Shown here: in pieces, positions 54,631 to 64,000 of the stretch | How the letters are laid out: each line of letters starts with the position of its first letter | Position numbering within the stretch: position 1 is the first letter of the stretch | From: Serratia liquefaciens | GTDB lineage: Bacteria > Pseudomonadota > Gammaproteobacteria > Enterobacterales > Enterobacteriaceae | Direction: 5' to 3' | NCBI RefSeq assembly: GCF_027594825.1 | Contig: NZ_CP088930.1 | Span: 3,285,019-3,349,018, forward strand | DNA length: 64,000 bases | Program-made: the position numbers and the translations under genes | Notes under the pieces: model-generated | Seen by the model: only the letters and a program-made list of their open reading frames with translations | Told to the model about the DNA's origin: nothing | Databases searched by the model: none

Positions 54631-54659
54631 GCGGCCCCGATGGGGCCGCTGACGTTTTT
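54631..54659. terminator. Terminator between ytfK and ytfL
   Basis: GCGGCCCC/GGGGCCGC stem with a three-base loop between convergent genes. A T run follows nine bases later on the plus strand. Confidence 0.65.
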
Positions 54660-54669
54660 ACCGTCCGGA

Positions 54670-56001
54670 TCAGGCGGGGGCGTTATCTTCTGGCGCCTTC
54701 GGCAGTACCGCCGCCGGTTTGTCGCTCAGTTTGGTTACCAGCAACTGGTCAATCTTGTAGCTGTCGATGTCCACCACTTCAAACTTGTAGCCGGCGTATT
54801 TCACGAAGTCGGTGCGTTTTGGGATCTTGCGCAGCATGTACATCATAAAGCCGCCGATGGTTTCGTAGTTGCCCGCCTGCGGGAACTCGTCAATGTGCAG
54901 AACACGCATCACATCGTCGATTGGCGTGCCGCCCTCAATCAGCCATGAGCTTTCGTCGCGTGCGACGATCTGCTCTTCCTGGCCCTGACCCACCAAATCG
55001 CCCATCAGCGTGGTCATTACGTCATTCAGCGTGATGATACCCACGACCAGCGCATATTCATTGAGAATAACGGCAAAGTCCTCGCCGGCGGTCTTAAAGC
55101 TTTCCAGCGCTTCGGACAGCGTCAGGGTATCCGGCACGATCAGCGCCGCGCGGATTTGCACGCCGCTGCTCAGCACCAGGCTTTGATTGCCCAGCACGCG
55201 GTTCAGCAAGTCTTTGGAGTCAACGTAGCCGACCACCTGATCGATATTGCCGTCGCACACCAGGAACTTGGAGTGCGGATGGGTCGAGACCTTCTCGATA
55301 ATGCTTTCTTCGGTTTCACGCAGATCGAAGTAAATTACGCTTTCGCGCGACGTCATCGACGAAGGTACGGTACGTGATTCCAATTCGAACACGTTTTCGA
55401 TCAGCTCATGTTCCTGCTTGCGCAGCACGCCCGCCAGAGCACCGGCCTCCACCACCGCATAGATGTCGTCGGAAGTGATGTCGTCCTTGCGCACCATCGG
55501 CAGTTTGAACAGGCGGAAGATCAGGTTTGCCATGCCGTTGAAGAACCACACCAGCGGCCGGAAGATCATGATCGAGAAACGCATCGGGTTGATGATCCGG
55601 ACGGCAAACGTCTCTGGTGCAATCATACCGATGCGCTTCGGGGTCAAATCTGCAAACAGGATAAACAGGCTGGTCACCAGCACAAACGAGCAGATAAAGC
55701 TGGCCTGCTCTGCCAGTTCAGGCGACAGGAAACGGTCGAAAAGCGGTTGGAAAGTGGGAGAAAAGGCTGCATCGCCAACGATACCGCCGAGAATGGCCAC
55801 GGCGTTCAGGCCAATCTGCACCACGGTAAAATACAACCCCGGGGTTTCCTGCAGTTTAAGGACTTTGGCGGCATTGACGTTACCTTCGTCAGCCATCAGT
55901 TTCAGTTTAATCTTGCGTGATGCGGCCAGAGAAATTTCCGAAAGTGAGAAAAACGCACTCACTGCGATCAGAAAAAGAATCAGTAAAATACTGTTTAACA
56001 T
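54670..56001 (-). CDS. ytfL: CNNM/CorC-type membrane protein YtfL (PaeA)
   Basis: Inner-membrane protein of the UPF0053 (HlyC/CorC) family; in Salmonella and E. coli it protects against cadaverine and putrescine. It is 443 residues. A DUF21 four-span domain (about 1-195) is followed by a CBS pair (about 215-340) with SRESVIYFDLRETEESII and ALVVGIITLNDVMTTLMGDLVG. A C-terminal CorC_HlyC domain carries ESSWLIEGGTPIDDVMRVL. Confidence 0.93.
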   Translation of the reverse strand: MLNSILLILFLIAVSAFFSLSEISLAASRKIKLKLMADEGNVNAAKVLKLQETPGLYFTVVQIGLNAVAILGGIVGDAAFSPTFQPLFDRFLSPELAEQASFICSFVLVTSLFILFADLTPKRIGMIAPETFAVRIINPMRFSIMIFRPLVWFFNGMANLIFRLFKLPMVRKDDITSDDIYAVVEAGALAGVLRKQEHELIENVFELESRTVPSSMTSRESVIYFDLRETEESIIEKVSTHPHSKFLVCDGNIDQVVGYVDSKDLLNRVLGNQSLVLSSGVQIRAALIVPDTLTLSEALESFKTAGEDFAVILNEYALVVGIITLNDVMTTLMGDLVGQGQEEQIVARDESSWLIEGGTPIDDVMRVLHIDEFPQAGNYETIGGFMMYMLRKIPKRTDFVKYAGYKFEVVDIDSYKIDQLLVTKLSDKPAAVLPKAPEDNAPA

Positions 56002-56178
56002 AATCTATCCATACGTGCCGACGGGATGACGGCGCTCTTGAGGAAGGGTAGTACATTGTAAAAAAAGTAGTGATAACAACCAGAAAGGCGGCTATCAGGC
56101 CGCAGAAGCGGCCCGCATAGTATAGCAGCAGCCCTATAGGGGCCGCCAGCGGTTAAAAAATTACCGCTGCCCAAAGGC

Positions 56179-56820
56179 TTAGCCCTGGGGGGGCAAACAA
56201 ACGCCGATGCCGCCCAAACCGCAGTATCCTTCAGGATTCTTGTACAGGTACTGCTGATGGTCGTCCTCGGCATAGTAAAACGGCAGTGCCGGCACCACTT
56301 CGGTGGTGATGCTGCGCTGGTCGCCCGCTTGGTTCATGGCCTGCTGGAAACGCTGCAGGCTGCTTTCGGCCTCGCTCTGCTGTTCCGGCGTCAGCGTATA
56401 AATCGCCGAGCGGTACTGGGTGCCGACGTCGCCCCCCTGACGCATGCCCTGCGCCGGGTCGTGGTTCTCCCAGAACACCTGCAGCAGCTGCTTATAGCTG
56501 ATGATTTTCGGATCGAACACCACGCGCACCACTTCGGTATGGCCGGTCTGGCCGCTGCACACTTCGCGGTAGGTTGGGTTTGGCGTAAAGCCGCCGCTGT
56601 AGCCTGCCGCCGTGCTGTATACCCCCTGCTGTTGCCAGAACAGGCGCTCCACGCCCCAGAAGCATCCCATGGCGAAGATAGCCACTTCCATGCCGTCCGG
56701 CACCTGGGTCATCGAATGATTGGTGACCACGTTGAATGTGGCAACCGGCATGGGAGTCGTGCGGCCAGGCAGTGCGTTTGCCTTGTCGACGGTTTGAGTT
56801 TTATCGAAAAATGGCACCAC
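56179..56820 (-). CDS. msrA: Peptide methionine (S)-S-oxide reductase MsrA
   Basis: Repairs oxidised methionine in proteins. It is 213 residues from GTG 56820 with AGGAG upstream; a second GTG follows directly. The catalytic cysteine is C53 in [12 protein letters not shown]. The recycling cysteines lie in the C-terminal [36 protein letters not shown] is the substrate-site block. It is divergent from tamA. Confidence 0.97.
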   Translation of the reverse strand: MVPFFDKTQTVDKANALPGRTTPMPVATFNVVTNHSMTQVPDGMEVAIFAMGCFWGVERLFWQQQGVYSTAAGYSGGFTPNPTYREVCSGQTGHTEVVRVVFDPKIISYKQLLQVFWENHDPAQGMRQGGDVGTQYRSAIYTLTPEQQSEAESSLQRFQQAMNQAGDQRSITTEVVPALPFYYAEDDHQQYLYKNPEGYCGLGGIGVCLPPQG

Positions 56821-57106
56821 GGTTGACTCCTGTTGTCACAGTAAGAATTGGCCTAAGAAGCGGCAGTTCGGTTGTATCTAACCGCAACTTTGCCCACAAT
56901 AAGCTACACATTTAGATTATGAATCAGATTAACGCAGTATTTAGAGCGCCAAAAGCTAAGAATGCGCCAGTTTACTGCGGCAGTAAAATCGTAATATGCC
57001 GCGTCTGGAATAAGGCTGAAAGGGCTGCCGTCTTGATAGCGCGGAGTATGCCCTGGCACCAGAGCGCGTGTTATAACAGGAAAGTAAAATAAATTAAGGA
57101 GAACGC

Positions 57107-58843
57107 GTGCCACGATACCGTGCCCTGTGCTTTTTGTGTGCGCTGCTCGCGACGCCTGCGGCGTTTTCGGCGAATGTGCGGCTGCAGGTTGAAGGACTTA
57201 GCGGGGAACTGGAAAAAAACGTCCGGGTGCGCCTGTCTTCCATCACTCCGGAAGAGGTCGGCACTGATGGCCGTTTCCGCGCACGCGTGGATGAAGCGGT
57301 TCGTCAGGGGCTGAGAGCGCTTGGCTATTATCAGCCTACCATCGACTTTACGTTGGACGATCGGCCAGGGCTGGCGCGGCCGGTGCTGCACGCCAAGGTC
57401 AATCCGGGTGAACCGGTGCGCATTGCCGGCGCCAATATCGTGTTGGAAGGCGGTGCGAAAACCGATGAAGACTATCTGTCGTTGGTCAAAAAAGGCAAGC
57501 CGACGATAGGTGAGATCCTCAACCACGGTAAATACGACAGTTTTAAAGGTTCACTGACCGGCCTGGCGCTGCGCAAAGGCTATTTCGATGCCGATATGAC
57601 CAAAAGCCAGCTCGGCGTGGCGGAAGATCTGCATAAGGCCTATTGGGATATCGATTTCGACAGTGGGCAGCGTTACCGCTTCGGCCAGGTGAAGTTCACC
57701 GGCTCGCAAATTCGTGAAGACTATCTGCAAAATCTGGTGCCCTTTCATCAGGGGGATTATTACAGTTCGGAAGACCTGGCCGAACTGAACCGCCGTTTGT
57801 CCGCCACCAACTGGTTTAACTCGGTGGTGGTCTCCCCTGATTTCAAAGATGCCAAAGAGAACAAGATTTTGCCGCTAGATGCGTTGGTGTCGCCACGCAC
57901 TCGCAACACCATCGAAACCGGGGTTGGTTACTCCACCGACGTCGGCCCGCGCATTAAAGGCACCTGGAAGAAGCCCTGGCTTAACGATCGCGGCCACAGT
58001 CTGGAAACCAGCGCCAGTATTTCGGCCCCGGAGCAGCAGCTCGATCTGACCTATAAGATCCCGTTGCTGAAGAATCCGCTGGAGCAGTATTACCTGCTGC
58101 AGGGCGGGCTCAAGAACGTCGATCTCAACGACACCAAGTCCGTTACCTCCAAAGTGGTAGCCTCGCGCAACTGGGATCTCTCCAGCGGCTGGCAGCGGGC
58201 GATCAACCTGACCTGGCGCTGGGATAACTTTACCCAGGGTAACGTCAGCAATACCACCATGCTGCTGTACCCCGGCGTCAGCCTCAACCGCACCCGCTCG
58301 CGCGGAGGCCTGATGCCGACCTGGGGCGATAGCCAACGCTACTCCATCGACGTTTCCGACACCACCTGGGGATCCGGCGTGGACTTCGCGCTGATGCAGG
58401 CGCAGAACGTCTGGATCCGCACTTTGGCCGATAAGCACCGGTTCGTGGCGCGCGGGCAGGTGGGGTGGATCGAAACCAACGACTTCGACAAGGTGCCGCC
58501 AGACCTGCGCTTCTTTGCCGGCGGCGATCGCAGCATCCGTGGCTACAAGTACAAAGACATTTCCCCCCGCAACGATGACGGCAAGTTGACCGGTGCCTCC
58601 AAAATGCTGACTGGCTCGCTGGAGTATCAATACAACGTGACCGGCAAATGGTGGGGGGCGATGTTCGTCGACTCCGGTGAAGCGGTGAACGATATCAAGC
58701 AGAGCAACTTCAAGACCGGCGCCGGCGTAGGCGTACGCTGGCAGTCGCCGGTAGGGCCAGTGAAGCTGGATATCGCCGCGCCCGTGGGGGACAAGGACAC
58801 CCACGGGATGCAGTTCTACATCGGTTTGGGGCCTGAACTATGA
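57107..58843 (+). CDS. tamA: Translocation and assembly module subunit TamA
   Basis: Omp85-family outer-membrane barrel that works with TamB in envelope assembly. It is 578 residues from GTG 57107, which has AAGGAG upstream. A signal peptide (about 1-21, ending AAFSA) is followed by three POTRA domains (about 22-265). The 16-strand barrel carries the Omp85 motif [19 protein letters not shown] and ends [11 protein letters not shown]. The end overlaps tamB by four bases (ATGA), so translation is coupled. Confidence 0.97.
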   Translation: MPRYRALCFLCALLATPAAFSANVRLQVEGLSGELEKNVRVRLSSITPEEVGTDGRFRARVDEAVRQGLRALGYYQPTIDFTLDDRPGLARPVLHAKVNPGEPVRIAGANIVLEGGAKTDEDYLSLVKKGKPTIGEILNHGKYDSFKGSLTGLALRKGYFDADMTKSQLGVAEDLHKAYWDIDFDSGQRYRFGQVKFTGSQIREDYLQNLVPFHQGDYYSSEDLAELNRRLSATNWFNSVVVSPDFKDAKENKILPLDALVSPRTRNTIETGVGYSTDVGPRIKGTWKKPWLNDRGHSLETSASISAPEQQLDLTYKIPLLKNPLEQYYLLQGGLKNVDLNDTKSVTSKVVASRNWDLSSGWQRAINLTWRWDNFTQGNVSNTTMLLYPGVSLNRTRSRGGLMPTWGDSQRYSIDVSDTTWGSGVDFALMQAQNVWIRTLADKHRFVARGQVGWIETNDFDKVPPDLRFFAGGDRSIRGYKYKDISPRNDDGKLTGASKMLTGSLEYQYNVTGKWWGAMFVDSGEAVNDIKQSNFKTGAGVGVRWQSPVGPVKLDIAAPVGDKDTHGMQFYIGLGPEL

Positions 58844-61800
58844 GCCTGATAAAAAAGATTTGCTTTGGTTTCCTGATTGTCTTGCTGTTGCTGGTAGGGG
58901 CGGTGGCGTACTTGCTCGGTACCACCAGTGGTTTGCATATGGTGATCAACGGTGCGGCGCGATGGGTGCCGGGGCTGGACATTGCCAGCGTGAGCGGTGG
59001 CTGGCGTGATCTGACGCTGAAGGGCGTGAAGTATCAGATGCCGGGCGTCACGGTGAATGCCGGACAATTCCATCTGTCACTCGATTTGGCCTGCTTTAAA
59101 AACAGTTCGTTGTGCGTCAATGCGCTGACCGCGCAGGACGTCGACGTGGTGGTGAAAACCAAAGAAATGACGCCGTCCGCGCCGGTGGAAGAGACCAGCG
59201 AGCCGACCACCAATCTGAGCACGCCGTACCCGATCACTCTGCGTATGCTGACCTTGAACAACGTTAAGGTCAGCGTAGACGACACGGCAATCTCTCTCGG
59301 CGAGTTCCGTACCGGAGCGCAGTGGCAAGAGCGTGCGCTGACCTTGCTGCCCACCAAAATCAGCGGCCTGTTGATTGCACTGCCGAAAACCCCGCAGAAC
59401 CCGTTGCCGGAGGCGATACAGCCGGCTGTCGAGGTCGCGAAAAAAGTGGGTGAACAGGTCGACAAGGCGGCGAAACCGGCACCGGTGCCGGAAGAGAAAC
59501 CGCTGGGCGAAACGTTGAAAGAACTGTTCGCCAAGCCGCTGCTGCCGGATCTGCCGGAAATTCGCTTGCCGCTGGATATCACCGTTAAGGAAATCAGTGG
59601 GGAACAACTGCGGCTGACCGGTGATACCGAGGTGCTGATTACCAGCCTGCTGCTGCAGGCCAGCACCCAGGATCAGCATATCAAGCTGGATAATTTTGAT
59701 GTGAAATCCCCGCAGGGTACGTTGTCTGCGCAGGGGCAGGCGACGCTGACCGGCAGTTGGCCGGTGGAAATGGTGGCCAACAGCACGCTGAATATCGAGC
59801 CGCTGAAAGGGGAAAAGGTCAAACTGAACGTCGGCGGCGGGCTGCGCGAAGAACTCAAAGTGGCGCTGAACCTCTCCGGGCCGGTCGGTGCACAGCTTGA
59901 TGTACAGACCCAATTGGCTGAAGTGGGTTTACCGCTGGCACTGACGCTGCAAAGCAAACAGCTGAAATGGCCGCTGAGCGGCGAGCCGCAATATCAGGTT
60001 AACGATTTCCGCCTGCGCTTTAATGGCAAGGCCACCGACTATGCGTTATCGACCCGGGCCAATATCAAGGGACAGGATCTCCCGCCGGCGGTGTTGACGC
60101 TGGACGGTAAAGGTAACGTCGAACAGTTCAAACTGGATCGCCTGCGGTTGGCGGCCTTGCAGGGCAATACCGATCTGACGGCGCTGGTGGACTGGAGCAA
60201 GGCCATCAGTTGGAATTCACAGCTGACGCTGAGCGGCATCAATACCGCCAAGCAGTGGCCGGAATGGCCGGCGAAGTTGGACGGTAAAATCACTACGCGC
60301 GGCAGCCTGCACGGCGGCAGTTGGCAACTGCAGGTGCCGGTGCTGCAGCTCGACGGCAACGTGAAACAAAACAAGGTCACCGCGCGAGGCACGCTCAGCG
60401 GCAACGCAGCCGGTCAGTGGAAAATCCCGGGTATCGATCTGACGCTCGGACGCAACCAACTGAACGTTAAGGGCCAACTGGACGAGAAAAGCTGGAACCT
60501 GGATGCGAACATTGACGCGCCACGTCTGGACGGCGCTCTGCCAGGATTGGGCGGTACGGCGAAAGGCTTGCTGAAGCTGCGGGGCAACCTGCAGGCGCCT
60601 CAGCTGCTGGCCGACCTGACCGCTTCCGGCCTGCAGTGGCAGGCGCTGCGCATTAACCGGGTGAAAATTGACGGCGACGTCCGCTCCAGCGACCAGATCC
60701 AGGGTCAGTTGGCGGTACGCGTTGAGCAACTTAAGCAGGATGCGCTGGATATCAGCCTGCTGACACTGGATGCCAAAGGCAGTGAGAAGCAGCATCAGCT
60801 GCAGTTGAAAATTGACGGCAAGCCGGTATCCGGTCAGTTGGCGCTGCAGGGCAGTTTCGATCGCCAACAGCAGCGCTGGCGCGGCAACCTGAACAATACC
60901 CGTTTCGATACCCCGGTGGGCGAATGGCGATTGACTCGCGCCATTGCGCTGGATTATCTGAATACCGCGCAGAAAATCAGCGTTGGGCCGCACTGCTGGC
61001 AGAACCCGAACGCCGAACTGTGCGTGCCGAAAACCATCGAAGCCGGGCCGAGTGGCCAGGCCAGCGTGGTGTTGAACCGCTTTGATCTGGCGATGATCAA
61101 ACCTTTCCTCGGCCCGGAGACCGCCCTGAGCGGGGTATTCACCGGGCGGGCTGACGTAAGCTGGAAGCCGGGCGGTGCGCTGCCGGACGCCAAAGTTTCC
61201 CTGGTGGGTAACGGAGTGAAGGTGGTTCAGCAAGTGCAGGGCAACGCGCTGCCGATCGCCTTTGATCGGTTGAACCTTAATGCCGGCCTGTCCAACGGTC
61301 GTGCGCAGGCCGACTGGTTGATCAAGTTGACCAATAATGGCCAATTTGACGGTAACGTGCAGGTTGCCGATCCGCAGGTACGACGCAATATCAGCGGCAA
61401 CGTCAATATCACCAATATCTCGCTGGCGATGATCAATCCGGCGTTGATGAAGGGGGAGAAAGCCGCGGGCATGCTGAATGCCAATCTGCGCCTGGGCGGC
61501 AGCGCGCAGAAGCCCCTGGTTTATGGCCGGATGGCGTTGGATAAGGTTGATATAGATGGTCACTGGATGCCGTTTGATATGACGGACGGCCGCCTGGTGA
61601 TGAACTTTGACGGCATGACCTCGACCATGGAAGGGCTGGTCAGCACCACGCGCGGGCAGCTTAACCTGTCGGGCGATGCCGATTGGCGGGATATTAACGC
61701 CTGGCGCGCACGTATCGCCGCCAAGGGCGATAAGCTGCGGGTGACGGTGCCGCCGATGATCCGCATTGACGTTTCACCCGATCTGGTCTTTGAAGCGACG

Positions 61801-62658
61801 CCGCAGTTGTTCTCGCTCAATGGTTCAGTGGATATTCCGTGGGCGCGCATTACGGTGCAGGAGTTGCCGGAAAGTGCGGTGGGCGTCTCTTCCGACGAGG
61901 TGATGCTGGACAACCAACTGAAACCGATACAGCCGAAAACTGCAGGGATCCCGATCAACAGTAATCTGATGATCCACGTGGGCAACGACGTGCGGCTGGA
62001 TGCCTTTGGCTTAAAAGCCCGCCTGAAGGGCGATCTGAAAGTGGTGCAGGACAAGAATGGCCTGGGCCTGAACGGCCAGATTGACATCCCTTCCGGTCGC
62101 TTCCATGCTTATGGTCAGGATTTGATCGTTCGCAAGGGCCAACTGATGTTCTCAGGGCCGCCGGATCAGCCGTTGCTTAATATTGAAGCCATCCGTAATC
62201 CGGATTCGACCGAAGACGACGTTACCGCTGGGGTACGCGTTACCGGGTTGGCGGATGCACCCAAGCTGGAAGTGTTCTCGGATCCGGCCAAATCTCAGCA
62301 GGAAGCGCTGTCTTATCTGCTGCGTGGGCAGGGATTGGGCAGTTCCGGCGCCGATGGTAACGCAATGACCTCAATGTTAATTGGGATGGGGGTTGCACAA
62401 AGTGGTCAACTTGTGGGTAAAATCGGCGAGGCGTTTGGCGTAAGCAATTTGGCCCTGGATACTCAGGGTGTCGGCGACAGTTCCCAGGTTGTCGTGAGCG
62501 GTTATGTTCTCCCAGGCTTACAAGTAAAATATGGGGTGGGTATTTTCGACTCGCTGGCTACGTTGACGTTGCGTTACCGCCTGATGCCTAAATTGTATCT
62601 GGAAGCGGTGTCTGGTCTCGACCAGGCATTAGATTTGCTCTATCAGTTTGAGTTTTAG
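58840..62658 (+). CDS. tamB: Translocation and assembly module subunit TamB
   Basis: Very long AsmA-like protein anchored in the inner membrane and spanning the periplasm to TamA. It has roles in outer-membrane assembly and phospholipid transport. It is 1272 residues, near the usual 1259. An N-terminal membrane anchor (about 7-26) is followed by a long beta-rich region. The C-terminal DUF490/TamB domain ends in [13 protein letters not shown], an aromatic end like a barrel strand. An Ala/Pro/Glu/Lys-rich segment (about 200-235) interrupts the early part. The long opposite-strand frame here is an artefact. Confidence 0.96.
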   Translation: MSLIKKICFGFLIVLLLLVGAVAYLLGTTSGLHMVINGAARWVPGLDIASVSGGWRDLTLKGVKYQMPGVTVNAGQFHLSLDLACFKNSSLCVNALTAQDVDVVVKTKEMTPSAPVEETSEPTTNLSTPYPITLRMLTLNNVKVSVDDTAISLGEFRTGAQWQERALTLLPTKISGLLIALPKTPQNPLPEAIQPAVEVAKKVGEQVDKAAKPAPVPEEKPLGETLKELFAKPLLPDLPEIRLPLDITVKEISGEQLRLTGDTEVLITSLLLQASTQDQHIKLDNFDVKSPQGTLSAQGQATLTGSWPVEMVANSTLNIEPLKGEKVKLNVGGGLREELKVALNLSGPVGAQLDVQTQLAEVGLPLALTLQSKQLKWPLSGEPQYQVNDFRLRFNGKATDYALSTRANIKGQDLPPAVLTLDGKGNVEQFKLDRLRLAALQGNTDLTALVDWSKAISWNSQLTLSGINTAKQWPEWPAKLDGKITTRGSLHGGSWQLQVPVLQLDGNVKQNKVTARGTLSGNAAGQWKIPGIDLTLGRNQLNVKGQLDEKSWNLDANIDAPRLDGALPGLGGTAKGLLKLRGNLQAPQLLADLTASGLQWQALRINRVKIDGDVRSSDQIQGQLAVRVEQLKQDALDISLLTLDAKGSEKQHQLQLKIDGKPVSGQLALQGSFDRQQQRWRGNLNNTRFDTPVGEWRLTRAIALDYLNTAQKISVGPHCWQNPNAELCVPKTIEAGPSGQASVVLNRFDLAMIKPFLGPETALSGVFTGRADVSWKPGGALPDAKVSLVGNGVKVVQQVQGNALPIAFDRLNLNAGLSNGRAQADWLIKLTNNGQFDGNVQVADPQVRRNISGNVNITNISLAMINPALMKGEKAAGMLNANLRLGGSAQKPLVYGRMALDKVDIDGHWMPFDMTDGRLVMNFDGMTSTMEGLVSTTRGQLNLSGDADWRDINAWRARIAAKGDKLRVTVPPMIRIDVSPDLVFEATPQLFSLNGSVDIPWARITVQELPESAVGVSSDEVMLDNQLKPIQPKTAGIPINSNLMIHVGNDVRLDAFGLKARLKGDLKVVQDKNGLGLNGQIDIPSGRFHAYGQDLIVRKGQLMFSGPPDQPLLNIEAIRNPDSTEDDVTAGVRVTGLADAPKLEVFSDPAKSQQEALSYLLRGQGLGSSGADGNAMTSMLIGMGVAQSGQLVGKIGEAFGVSNLALDTQGVGDSSQVVVSGYVLPGLQVKYGVGIFDSLATLTLRYRLMPKLYLEAVSGLDQALDLLYQFEF

Positions 62659-62660
62659 CG

Positions 62661-63008
62661 ATGCGAATAATTGTCTACGGCAGTTTACGACGCAAACAGG
62701 GAAACAGCCATTGGATGACCAACGCCCAATGGCTCGGCGAGCATGAGCTCGAAGGCTATCAGATTTATAATCTGGGCCATTACCCGGCGGCGATCCCTGG
62801 AGAGGGCACGGTACATTGCGAAGTGTACCGCATTAACTCATCGATTTTGGCTGAGCTGGACGAACTGAAAAGCAACACCAAGGACTATAAGCGCGAGCTG
62901 ATTCAGACGCCTTATGGGAGTGCGTGGATCTACCTGTATAAACACAGTGTGGACGGTTACCCGCGAATTAACAGCGGCGACTGGCTGAAGCGTCTCGACG
63001 AAAAGTAA
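62661..63008 (+). CDS. ytfP: Gamma-glutamylcyclotransferase-fold protein YtfP
   Basis: A 115-residue cytoplasmic protein of the GGCT-like family, function in bacteria unproven. The phosphate-loop-like motif VYGSLRRKQGNSHWM is at the start. The acidic residue region EVYRINSSILAELDELKS and a C-terminal AWIYLYKHSVDGYPRI follow. It starts two bases after tamB, so it belongs to tamA-tamB-ytfP. Confidence 0.94.
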   Translation: MRIIVYGSLRRKQGNSHWMTNAQWLGEHELEGYQIYNLGHYPAAIPGEGTVHCEVYRINSSILAELDELKSNTKDYKRELIQTPYGSAWIYLYKHSVDGYPRINSGDWLKRLDEK

Positions 63009-63042
63009 AAAAAAACACCGCTCACTGAGCGGTGTTTTTTTA
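63007..63042. terminator. Bidirectional terminator between ytfP and ppa
   Basis: AACACCGCTCA/TGAGCGGTGTT stem with A and T runs on either side. Confidence 0.92.
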
Positions 63043-63059
63043 TCGGACGGCGGCAAGAA

Positions 63060-63590
63060 TTACTTCTTGGCGGCACGTTCGAAAGAAGCAACGATTTCAG
63101 CTTTGGCAGCGGCAGCATCTGCCCAGCCTTCCACTTTCACCCATTTGCCTTTTTCCAGATCTTTGTAGTGCTCGAAGAAGTGAGCGATCTGGGCGCGCAG
63201 CAGTTCCGGCAGGTCGTTCACGTCTTTGATGTGATCGTACTCTTTGGTCAGCTTGCTGTGCGGTACGGCAACCAGTTTTGCATCTTCGCCGGCTTCGTCG
63301 GACATCTTCAACACGCCAACCGGACGGCAGCGGATCACAGAGCCAGGCTGCAGTGGGTATGGGGTTGGCACCAGCACGTCAACCGGGTCACCGTCCAGAG
63401 ACAGGGTGTGGTTGATGTAACCGTAGTTGCACGGGTAGAACATCGCGGTGGACATGAAACGGTCAACGAACAGCGCGCCGGTGTCCTTGTCGATTTCATA
63501 TTTGATCGGATCGGCGTTTGCCGGGATTTCGATAACAACGTAGATGTCTTCCGGCAGGTCTTTGCCAGCAGGGACCAGGTTCAAGCTCAT
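63060..63590 (-). CDS. ppa: Inorganic pyrophosphatase
   Basis: Essential family I soluble pyrophosphatase that pulls biosynthetic reactions forward by hydrolysing PPi. It is 176 residues, the hexameric type found in E. coli. The signature is [12 protein letters not shown] (metal-binding aspartates), with [16 protein letters not shown] and [19 protein letters not shown] precedes the ATG. A TATAAT -10 lies 40-46 bases upstream on the minus strand. Confidence 0.98.
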   Translation of the reverse strand: MSLNLVPAGKDLPEDIYVVIEIPANADPIKYEIDKDTGALFVDRFMSTAMFYPCNYGYINHTLSLDGDPVDVLVPTPYPLQPGSVIRCRPVGVLKMSDEAGEDAKLVAVPHSKLTKEYDHIKDVNDLPELLRAQIAHFFEHYKDLEKGKWVKVEGWADAAAAKAEIVASFERAAKK

Positions 63591-63630
63591 GTCGGTTTCC
63601 TTTAATCAAACCAGAAATGGAGTGGCGGCT

Positions 63631-63636
63631 ATTATA
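63631..63636 (-). promoter_or_regulatory. Likely -10 element of the ppa promoter
   Basis: TATAAT on the minus strand, 40-46 bases before the ppa start. No convincing -35 hexamer was seen. Confidence 0.5.
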
Positions 63637-63727
63637 GCGGACTCTTTTGCGAATTCCTGCCCTTTTCATCATCCCCGCCCCGGCGCAGAGCCATCCATCG
63701 AATTTCCAGATAAATCCTCCTGCGGCG

Positions 63728-63754
63728 TTAAGTTTTCTCGAGGGTTGCCGATAA
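63728..63754 (+). promoter_or_regulatory. Sigma-28 (FliA) promoter of the chemotaxis receptor gene
   Basis: TTAAGTTT, an 11-base spacer and a perfect GCCGATAA match the flagellar sigma-28 consensus (TAAAGTTT-N11-GCCGATAA). It lies 92 bases before the receptor start. Confidence 0.9.
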
Positions 63755-63846
63755 CTTCATCAAATAATAATGAGTCGGCGAAGTCTGGCTCCGCGTTTTA
63801 CCTCCTCTACGTACGATCTCACTATTTCTGAAGCCGGGAAGAACTC

Positions 63847-64000
63847 ATGCTAAAAAAGATTACGGTCAAGGCCGGGCTGATTGCCCTGTTGAGCCTGATG
63901 ACGCTGCTGTTGATTATGGTCAGCACCATTGGCGTCAACGCGATTAACGAAGGATCGCGCTCGTTACACACCCTGAATCAAATCCTGGGGGAAGAGTTGG
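63847..64000 (+). CDS. Methyl-accepting chemotaxis protein, N-terminal fragment
   Basis: The first 51 codons of a transmembrane chemoreceptor; the gene continues past the right edge. It starts MLKKITVKAG and has a membrane span (about 10-32, LIALLSLMTLLLIMVSTIGV). The start of a periplasmic helix with NEGSRSLHTLNQILGEE follows. The layout is that of Tsr/Tar-type receptors. The ligand cannot be read from this part. The sigma-28 promoter upstream strongly supports a chemotaxis role. Confidence 0.85.
   Translation, partial: MLKKITVKAGLIALLSLMTLLLIMVSTIGVNAINEGSRSLHTLNQILGEEL

Noticed and set aside
56919..57092. 57-codon frame between msrA and tamA
   Set aside because: No ribosome site and no recognisable content; it probably lies over the tamA promoter region.
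60217..61563. 448-codon open frame opposite tamB
   Set aside because: Antisense by-product; Gln-rich translation and no ribosome site.

Overview
The window is a stretch of ordinary core chromosome from an enterobacterium. Gene order follows the Escherichia coli 94-96 min region almost one to one, from yjdC-dsbD-cutA-dcuA-aspA-fxsA-groESL through efp, frd, psd, queG-nnr-tsaE-amiB-mutL-miaA-hfq-hflXKC, purA-nsrR-rnr-rlmB and rpsF-priB-rpsR-rplI to ytfB...tamAB-ytfP-ppa. Three things point to a relative outside the Escherichia/Salmonella group, and Serratia or another member of the Yersiniaceae is my inference: moderately high GC with many third-position G/C codons, the absence of ampC between blc and frdD, and the absence of the ula operon between yjfP and yjfY. 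I see no insertion sequence, prophage, CRISPR array, rRNA operon or plasmid-like block.

Layout. 1-5.7 kb (mostly minus strand): thiol-disulfide and C4-dicarboxylate metabolism (dsbD, cutA, dcuA, aspA). 5.7-9 kb: fxsA, the groES-groEL operon behind a heat-shock promoter, and lipoprotein gene yjeI. 9-17 kb: epmB and efp are divergent and epmA follows further on, so the translation factor EF-P and two of its three modification enzymes lie within 8 kb. Between them are two entericidin genes, a guanidinium exporter behind a guanidine-II riboswitch, blc, and the anaerobic fumarate reductase operon frdABCD. 17-25 kb: rsgA-psd-mscM, orn, three identical tRNA-Gly(GCC) genes, a DnaA-box cluster that looks like datA, and queG. 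25-38 kb: the nnr-tsaE-amiB-mutL-miaA-hfq-hflX-hflK-hflC-yjeT run and purA. 38-46 kb: nsrR-rnr-rlmB, aidB, yjfL, three DUF1471 genes (yjfN, bsmA, yjfY) and esterase yjfP. 46-50 kb: the rpsF ribosomal operon, a DUF488 gene, ytfB, fklB and ytfE. 50-64 kb: cpdB/cysQ, ytfJ, ytfK, ytfL, msrA, tamA-tamB-ytfP, ppa and the start of a chemotaxis receptor.

Functional links inside the window are mostly regulatory. An NsrR-type operator lies in front of ytfE and the nsrR gene is 12 kb away. FNR-like and CRP-like sites precede frdA and aspA, which together with dcuA serve anaerobic fumarate respiration. A sigma-32 promoter drives groESL and a sigma-28 promoter drives the chemotaxis gene at the right edge.

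I did not find an undescribed multi-gene system. The observations most worth checking are non-coding: the datA-like DnaA-box cluster between the tRNA-Gly array and queG, the guanidine-II riboswitch, a perfect 8-5-8 inverted repeat over the rpsF promoter, and unexplained tandem hairpins upstream of fklB. All function calls come from reading the sequence and remembered homologues. No searches or folding calculations were run.
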